64,000 nucleotides of DNA from Cyrtodaria siliqua. Its lineage: Eukaryota > Mollusca > Bivalvia > Adapedonta > Hiatellidae. Every line of letters begins with the position of its first letter. The stretch's first letter is position 1. The stretch covers positions 62,001 through 126,000 of the forward strand of contig JAWPHD010005598.1 of assembly GCA_037043455.1 (NCBI GenBank). Direction: 5' to 3'. Under the pieces are notes generated by a model. It saw only the letters and a program-made list of their open reading frames with translations, was not told the DNA's origin and made no database searches. Shown piece by piece: positions 57,375-64,000 of this stretch. Position numbers and translations under genes: made by a program.

Positions 57375-59285
57375 AAGTATTGCACTATTGGTGGGAGACT
57401 TATGGTTGTGTGCTTTTGGTGGGATATTCGTGGTTTTGTGCTATTGATGGGATACTCATGGCTGTGTGCTGTTGGTGGGACACTCCTGGTTGTGTGCTGT
57501 TGGTGGGCTACTCGTGGTTTTGTGCTATTCGTGGGATACTCGTGGTGTTGTGTTATTGGTGGGATACTCATGGTTGTGTTCTGTTGGTTAGATACTCATG
57601 GTCGTGTGCTGTTGGTGGGATACTCGTGGTTGTGTGCTATTGGTGGGATACTCATGGTTGTTTGCTGTTGGTGGGATACTCATGGTCGTGTGCTGTTGGT
57701 GAGATACTCATGGTTGTGTGCTGTTAGTGGGATATTCATGGAGGTGTGCTGTTGGTGGGATACTCGTGGTTTTGTGCTATTGGTGGGATACTCATGGCTG
57801 TTTGCTGTTGGTGCGATACTCGTGGTGATGTGCTGTTGGTGGGATACTCATGGTTGTGTGCTGTTGGTGGGATACTAGTGGTGTTGTGCTGTTGGTGGAA
57901 TACTCGTGGTTGTGTGCTGTTGGTGGCATACTGGTGGCTGTGTGCTGTTGGTGTCAATACTCATGGATGTATGCTATTGGTTGGATACTCGTGGCTGTGT
58001 GTTATTGGTGGGATACTCAAGGTTGTGTACTATTGTGGGATACTCGTGGCTGTGTGATATTGGTTTAATACTAATGACTGTGTGCTATAGGTGGGATACT
58101 CATGGCTGTGTGCTACTGGTGGGATACTCATGGCTATGTGCTATTGGTGGGATACTCGTGGCTGTGTGATACTGGTGGGATACTCGTGGCTATGTGCTAT
58201 TGGTGGGATACTCGTGACTATGTGATATTGGTGGGATGCTCATGGTTGTGTGATATTGGTGGGATACTCATGGCTATCTGCTATTCAGTATTGGTGGGAT
58301 ACTCGTGGTTGTGTGATATTGGTGGGATACTCATGGCTGTGTGCTACTAGTGGGATACGCATGTATGTGTGATATTGGTGGGTACTCGTGGTTGTGTGCT
58401 ATTGGTGGAATACTCATGGCTGTGTGCTGTTGGTGGTATATTCATGGTTGTGTGATATTGGTGGGATACTCATGGATATGTGCTATTGGTGGGATACTCA
58501 TGGATGTGCGCTACTGGTGGAATACTCATGACTGTGTGTTACTGTTGGGATAATCATGGCTGTGTGATATTGGTGGGATACTCGTGGCTGTGTAACGCAT
58601 TGGTGTGATACTCGTGGATGTGTGCTATTGGTGGGATACTCGTGGCTGTGTGCTATTTGTGGGATACTCATGGCTGTGTGCTATTGGTGGGATACTCGTG
58701 GTTGTGTGATATTAGTGGGATACTCGTGGTTGTGTGATATTGGTGGGTGACTCTTGGTTGTGTGCTATTGGTGGGATACTCGTGGTTGTGTGCTATTGGT
58801 GAGATACTCGTGGTTGTGTGATATTAGTGGGATACTCGTGGTTGTGTGATATTGGTGGGTGACTCGTGGTTGTGTGCTATTGGTGGGATACTCGTGGTTG
58901 TGTGATATTAATGGGAGACTCATAGCTGTGTGATATTGATGGGATACTCGTAGCTGTGTGTTATTGGTGGGATACTCATGGCTGTGGACTATTGATGGGA
59001 GACTCATAGCTGTGTGCTATTGGTGGGATACTAATGGCTGTCTGCTATTGATGGGATACTCATGGCTGTGGGATATTGGTGGGATACTCATGGCTTTGTA
59101 CTATTGGTGGGATACTCGTGGTTGTGTGATATTGGTGGGAGACTCAGACCTGTGTGCTATTGATGGGATACTCATGGCTGTGTGTTATTGGTGGGATACT
59201 CATGGCTGTGTGCTATTGGTGGGATACGCATGGCTTTGTACTATCGGTGGGTTACTCATGGTTATGCGTGATATTAGTGGGAATA
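57375..59285 (+). repeat. 28-bp minisatellite, ~68 copies
   Basis: Unit TGTGCTATTGGTGGGATACT plus CATGGCTG, varying at CTATTG/CTGTTG/GATATTG and CATGG/CGTGG. A three-unit (84 bp) frame cycle explains the long WWDTHG/VLLVGYSW frames, which are not proteins. Confidence 0.95.
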
Positions 59286-59430
59286 ATGGGATACTCAAGA
59301 GTGATGTCAATGTGTCAACCGTGTACATCAAGCTTTTCGCTTAAACATTACTGTACAAGTAGTTTAGTGTTATTATAACCATTGTCGCTGTATATGCAAA
59401 TGGCACACTGATCATATAGTTATTGTATAC

Positions 59431-59650
59431 CTTAAATGAGTCGTCATCCACAGTGATTTTTATCATGAACTCTTTCTCTGTTTCGAAGGGGAAATGAGCA
59501 TCCCGACCTTCCTCTGAGCCCCAGCCGCCTTCCTTCTTGTGGTTGGTCACGATCTTGTTCTGGTCGGAACCAAAGTTGAACCTGACGTCAAACACGAATG
59601 GAATATTTGCTGGCTCGTACTCATCGCCTTTCTGCAGATAGATGCTGAAC
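59431..59650 (-). CDS. Galectin 2, carbohydrate-recognition core exon
   Basis: The exon is 220 nt, identical in length and phase to galectin 1 exon 3. It starts RFSIYLQKGDEYEPANIPF and continues FVFDVRFNFG, VTNH and GGWGSEEGRDAHFPF, ending DDDSFK before donor GTATAC. It keeps the Trp-Gly-x-Glu-Glu-x-Arg block that galectin 1 lost, but also lacks the canonical His (F-V-F-D-V-R in place of H-x-N-P-R). It is likely to bind sugar through an altered site. Confidence 0.93.
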
Positions 59651-59721
59651 CTGGCAAAGGTAATAAACTAATAAGCGGATGACAATTTTAACTACACATT
59701 CATGGATGACCAATACATACA

Positions 59722-59800
59722 CAGGAGGCACAAGAGGGCACGAGGACGCTTTAGTGGCTACCATGTCTCTTATAACATGCCTGGAGGTGAAGTATATTTC
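59722..59800 (+). mobile_element. Pearl-like start fragment
   Basis: GGCACAAGAGGGCACGAGGA plus CGCTTTAGTGGCTA resembles the element start at 375-420. Confidence 0.4.
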
Positions 59801-59867
59801 ATTTAAAAGATATGGAAAAAATGTAACTGGGGTACTTATAAGTTTCATCTAGAGTATAACTGTACAG

Positions 59868-60425
59868 CATGGTGTCTATCAATGTACAGCATGGTGTCAA
59901 TGGTGTCTATCAATGTACAGCATGGTGTCAATGGTGTCTATCAATGTACAGCATGGTATCAATGGTGACTATCAAAGTACAGCATGGTGTCAATGGTGTC
60001 TATCAATGTACAGCATGGTGTCAATGGTGTCTATCAATGAATTCAATGTACAGCATGGTGTCAATGGTGTCTATCAATGTACAGCATGGTATCAATGGTG
60101 TCTATCAATGTACAGCATGGTATCAATGGGGTCTATCAATGTACAGGATGGTATCAATGGTGTCTATCAATGTACAGCATGGTGTCAATGGTGTCTATCA
60201 ATGTACAGCATGGTGTCAATGGTTTCTATCAATTTACAGCATGGTATCAATGGTGTCTATCAATGTACAGCATGGTATCAATGGTGTCTATCAATGTACA
60301 GCATGGTGTCAATGGTGTCTATCAATGTACAGCATGGTGTCAATGGTGTCTATCAATGTACAGCATGGTGTCAATGGTGTCTATCAATGTACAGCATGGT
60401 GTCAATGGTGTCTATCAATGTACAG
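59868..60425 (+). repeat. 31-bp minisatellite, ~18 copies
   Basis: Unit TCAATGTACAGCATGGTGTC plus AATGGTGTCTA. The 93-bp frame cycle yields false 'QHGVNGVYQCTAW' proteins. It lies in the galectin 2 intron. Confidence 0.95.
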
Positions 60426-60890
60426 GAACTTGAAATGTCATCAGTAAATCAGAAAATGTAAAACAGAAATCCTATAGAGTATCTGGGCCGTCTCTGACCT
60501 GTTCACAACCCTTTTGATATTTTATATAAAAAAAAACACAATCAAAAACTGAAAAATACTTTAAGGTTTGTTTGAATGGTGTTTTACCTCATTTTTAGCA
60601 TATTTTAAGCCATATATGATGGTTGATTTTTTGTGGTATAGGCAGACCATCTCATTTTACATGGGTAGAAACAGTACTGCATACCTCCCGCCACCCTTAA
60701 GAGTCGACACTTCCTCACTTGAACAAGTCGAACTCCCAGTGGGATAATAATTTTAGGACCAGGAAAGTCTCGAAAAAGTGTGATCAAGGCTTTGAAACAT
60801 GATTTTGAAAAAAATAGAACAGAATAGCAACACTCCTATGAAAAACTCATTTGGGTGACATTATCATCCTTTGGAGAAACCTATGAGTTT
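60426..60890. other. Galectin 2 intron, nothing recognised
   Basis: Unique intronic sequence. Confidence 0.4.
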
Positions 60891-60894
60891 ATTG

Positions 60895-61400
60895 ACGTCA
60901 ATACATACTGAAAAGTAGATACTGCGGAGGCAACACTCACAAACGAGAGAGAAAAAATGCAGACAAGTGCAACACCCCTCACGCCCCTAGCACCGGCTTA
61001 AGCGGTATCTTACTCTAAAGCCACACAGATTGGGCTTGATGATTCCCAAGGACTTGTAAGTAATAACACTACTGATCTGTCAAGGCGACTTTTAACAGAC
61101 GCCACACAGCCCTTAACAAACGCTAGTGTGAATGTCAAAATATACTGAAAAGGGGATCCCTTGGAAGCAGCATACACAAACAGTATACACGAACAAGAGA
61201 GAAAAGTAGCAGACTCGGTATTATTGAGTCTGTTCATGAGAGGTAATATAATGTTAAACACTTCTCACGCCCTCTAGCAGTTAGTATTCTAATTAAAGCC
61301 ACATAGACTGGGCTTTATGACCCCAAAGGACCAGTTACTAATAACACTACTGAAAAGGCTCTACGGCCCCATTATTAATGAACATTACAGCCCAACCCAC
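60895..61400 (-). mobile_element. Dispersed hairpin repeat family, two nested or tandem copies
   Basis: Two related stretches, about 60895-61125 and 61130-61400, each carry a sequence like TACTGAAAAG, CACAAACGAGAGAGAAAA, CTCACGCCC(C/T)CTAGCA and TAAAGCCACA(C/T)AGA(T/C)TGGGCTT. The second has the intact stem CAGACTC (61210-61216) / GAGTCTG (61226-61232). Confidence 0.7.
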
Positions 61401-61847
61401 CCTCCATTTACATCGAGATAAAAAAATATGCAGAATGAGCCTAGAACCTTCTCACGTATGTACAGTAATTGGTATTATAATATAGTTATACATTTTCTGA
61501 AAAGTAGTGTTTTTGCATACATTAACCAGACGGGAAGAAGAAAATCCTATGTTTACTTCCTATCTTCTTACAGAAAGTATAGCTTTATATAATCATTTCC
61601 TCCAATAAGGAAAATTATGACAGACAATGTATACTGCAAATTAACAAAGTACATGTCTGTTACAAACAGGTAACTTCATTATACACTATGTGTATTACAC
61701 TATCCAGTAATGTGTTCGTTTCACAAATTCATTTTGAAAGAATGTAAAATCAGGTATTCAAATGTGTGATGTCATGCATGTAGGTAGTAAAGCGGCGTTC
61801 CCATATAATGCCTGCAGTACCCTTTTTTCGTTTATATAGTATTTTAC

Positions 61848-61930
61848 CTGGACGCGCCTTCTGGGGCCTTGCCCTTGATAGTGATCTTTTGGATCCAGTC
61901 CGTGTCCAACTTTGCCACGAATGGGACATC
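61848..61930 (-). CDS. Galectin 2, N-terminal strand exon
   Basis: The exon is 83 nt, phase 0 in and phase 2 out, with acceptor TTATTTCAG and donor CCAG|GTAAAATAC. It reads DVPFVAKLDTDWIQ, ITIKGKAPEGAS and joins in frame to RFSIYLQKG. The flanks align with those of galectin 1 exon 2. The start-codon exon is not in the window, so the gene is 5' incomplete here. Confidence 0.88.
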
Positions 61931-62124
61931 CTGAAATAATGTAATCAAAACAATGCTTATGATCGTCACGGAACAATTGTGGAGTTGGGTAATCACGTTT
62001 CAAATTTGATTTCATTTAAACGGCCTCCGAACAGAAAGCCATTAATAGTGTTCTCATTGAATTTCACAAAGACGTTTCACCCATCTTTGACACCAATGAC
62101 TGTGCTATAGCCGATGGCACACAT

Positions 62125-62405
62125 GCCTTCACGACGGATTACGTGTATGCTGCAGATATGCATACACATGCCTTCACGACGCGGATTACGCGTATGCTGC
62201 AGCTATTCATACACATGCCTTCACGACGCGGATTACGCATATGCTGCAGATATGCATACACATGCCTTCACGACGCGGATTACGCGTATGCTGCAGCTAT
62301 TCATACACATGCCTTCACGACGCGGATTACGCGTATGCTGCAGCTATTCATACACATGCCTTCACGACGCGGATTACGCATATGCTGCAGATATTCATAC
62401 ACATG
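62125..62405 (+). repeat. 47-bp minisatellite, ~6 copies, alternating types
   Basis: Unit TACACATGCCTTCACGACGC plus GGATTACGCGTATGCTGCAG plus CTATTCA. Types with GCATATGCTGCAGATATGCA alternate with CGTATGCTGCAGCTATTCA. Confidence 0.93.
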
Positions 62406-64000
62406 AGGTAATCATTAATGCTGACTGAGGTAATAATTAATTAATGTAATAATAATGTTGAATGAGGTAACACTGTTGAATGAGGTAATAATTAATGTTG
62501 AATGAGGTAATAATTAATTTTGATTGAGGTAATGATAAATGTTGAATAAGGTAATAAGTAATGTTGAATGAGGTAATGTTTAATGTTGAATGAGGTAATA
62601 CTGTTGAATTAAGTAATAATTAATGTTGAATGAGGTAATAATTAATGTTGACTGAGGTAATAATAAATGTTGAATGAGGTAATAATTCATGCTGATTGAG
62701 GTAATAATTAATGTTGAATGAGGTTATACTGTTGAATGAGGTAATAATTAATGATGATTGAGGTAATAATTAATGTTGTATGAGGTAATAATTAATGATG
62801 AATGATGTAATACTGTTGAATGAGGTAATAATGAATGTTGAATGAGGTAATAATGAATGTTGATTGAGGTAATAATTAATGTTGAATGAGGTTATAATTA
62901 GTTGAATGAGTTAATAATGTTGAATGAGGTAATATTGTTGAATGAGGTAATAATTAATGTTGAATGAGGTAAGACTGTTGAATGAGCTTATAATTAATGT
63001 TGATTGAGGTAATAATTAATGTTGAATGAGGTAATACCTTTGAATGGGGTAATTATTCATGTTGAATGAGTTAATACTGTTGAATGAGGAAATAATGTTG
63101 ATTGAAGTAATAATTAATGTTGAATGAGGTAATAATTATTGTTGAATGAGGTAATAATTAATGTTGAATGTGGTAATAATTAATGTTGAATGAGGTAATA
63201 CTGTTGAATGAGGTAATAATTTATGTTGAATGAGGTAATAATTAATGTTGAATGAGGTAATACTGTTGAATGAGCTAATCATTAATATTGATTGAGGTTA
63301 TAATTAATGTTAAATGAGGTAATACTTTTAAATGAGGTAATTATTCATGTTGAATGAGGTAATAATGTTGAATGAGGTAATAATTAATGTTGATTGAAGT
63401 AATAATTCATGTTGAATGAGGTAATAATTAATGATAAATGAGATACTACTGTCGAATGAGGTAATAATTAATGTTGATAATAATTAATGTTGAATGAGGT
63501 AATAATTAACGTTGAATGAGATAATACTGTTGAATGAGATAATAATTAATGTTGACCGAGGTAATAATTAATGTTGAATGAGGTAATACTGTTGACTGAG
63601 GTAATAATTAATGTTGAATGAGGTAATTATTTATGTTGATTGAGGTAATACCATTGAATGAGGTAATAATTATTGTTGAATGAGGTAATTATTAATGTTG
63701 AATGAGGTAATGAGGTAATAATTATTGTTGAATGAGGTAATAATTAATGTTGAATGAGGTAATACTGTTGAATGTGGTAATAATTAATGTTGATTGAGGT
63801 AATAATTGATGTTGAATGAGGTAATAATTAATGTTGAATTAGGTAATACTGTTGAATGAGTTTATAATTAATGTTGATCGAGGTAATAATTAATGCTGAT
63901 TGAGGTAATAATGTTGAATGAGGTAATAAGTAATGTTGAATGAGGTAATATTTAATGTTGAATGAGGTAATACTGTTGAATGATGTAATAATTAATGTTG
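62406..64000 (+). repeat. 22-bp AT-rich tandem array to the window edge
   Basis: Unit TAATGTTGAATGAGGTAATAA plus T (22 bp), mixed with an 18-bp form (ACTGTTGAATGAGGTAAT). More than 70 units, continuing past the right edge, upstream of galectin 2 exon 61848-61930. Confidence 0.95.

Noticed and set aside
57317..59378. Trp/Cys-rich repeat 'proteins' on the plus strand
   Set aside because: A 28-bp tandem unit read in rotating frames gives the 28-residue periodicity. It is not a gene.
59869..60461. Gln/Trp-rich repeat frames
   Set aside because: 31-bp minisatellite read in three overlapping frames at once.

Overview
This is a repeat-dense eukaryotic window, AT-rich, with short spliced exons and no operons or Shine-Dalgarno structure. 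The best guess for the host is a bivalve mollusc. The reasons are galectin genes with bivalve-like short exons, several copies of a repeat family with 160-170 bp tandem cores ending in an (ACGG)n-type tail and AGAGCTAAAAA (resembling the bivalve 'pearl' elements), tRNA-derived SINEs, and Polinton-like remnants. The species was not determined.

Host genes: two galectin genes lie on the minus strand in the same orientation. Galectin 1 has four exons (25240-25269, 6757-6860, 5106-5325, 4716-4823), an open frame of 153 codons and an 18.4-kb first intron. Galectin 2 has three exons visible (61848-61930, 59431-59650, 53508-53621), and its first exon must lie beyond the right edge. Exon phases match and intron flanks are alignable, so the two are duplicates. 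Both lack the canonical galectin His, and galectin 1 also lacks the canonical Trp.

The centrepiece is a giant palindromic mobile element, 9394-23155. It sits in the first intron of galectin 1, inserted into a (GACA)n microsatellite with a 6-bp GACAAA target duplication. Its two arms of about 3.5 kb are near-identical and meet at a GGC-rich centre near 13010. Each arm carries the same 212-codon zinc-finger gene, so the two copies diverge from a shared central promoter-like region. The right copy is open (13372-14010, plus). The left copy has a stop at codon 40. The right arm is split by a 6.5-kb insertion (15905-22435) flanked by CAT, which carries older elements including a 102-bp perfect-palindrome hAT-like MITE with 8-bp target duplications.

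Layout: 1-2.8 kb pearl-like element; 3.0-6.6 kb two decayed Polinton/adintovirus-like fragments around the galectin 1 exons; 9.0-23.6 kb palindromic element and its flanking microsatellite; 26.5-31.6 kb 5'-truncated retroelement and a 158-bp satellite that flips orientation at about 30.8 kb; 31.6-34.4 kb pearl-like and TTAA-element pieces; 37.2-39.4 kb broken L1/Tx1-like LINE; 41.5-49.2 kb a possible old DNA transposon bounded by inverted repeats, with a truncated retroelement, an unrecognised decayed coding region and a SINE with a 13-bp target duplication; 49.4-52.3 kb LINE tail, pearl-like element and SINE; 53.5-62 kb galectin 2, whose introns are packed with minisatellites, including a 1.67-kb palindrome with 825-bp arms; 62.1-64 kb 47-bp and 22-bp tandem arrays running off the edge.

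The coding content is therefore two lectin genes, probably extracellular or cytosolic sugar-binding proteins of innate immunity, plus one possibly active transposon-borne zinc-finger gene. Everything else is mobile or tandem DNA.
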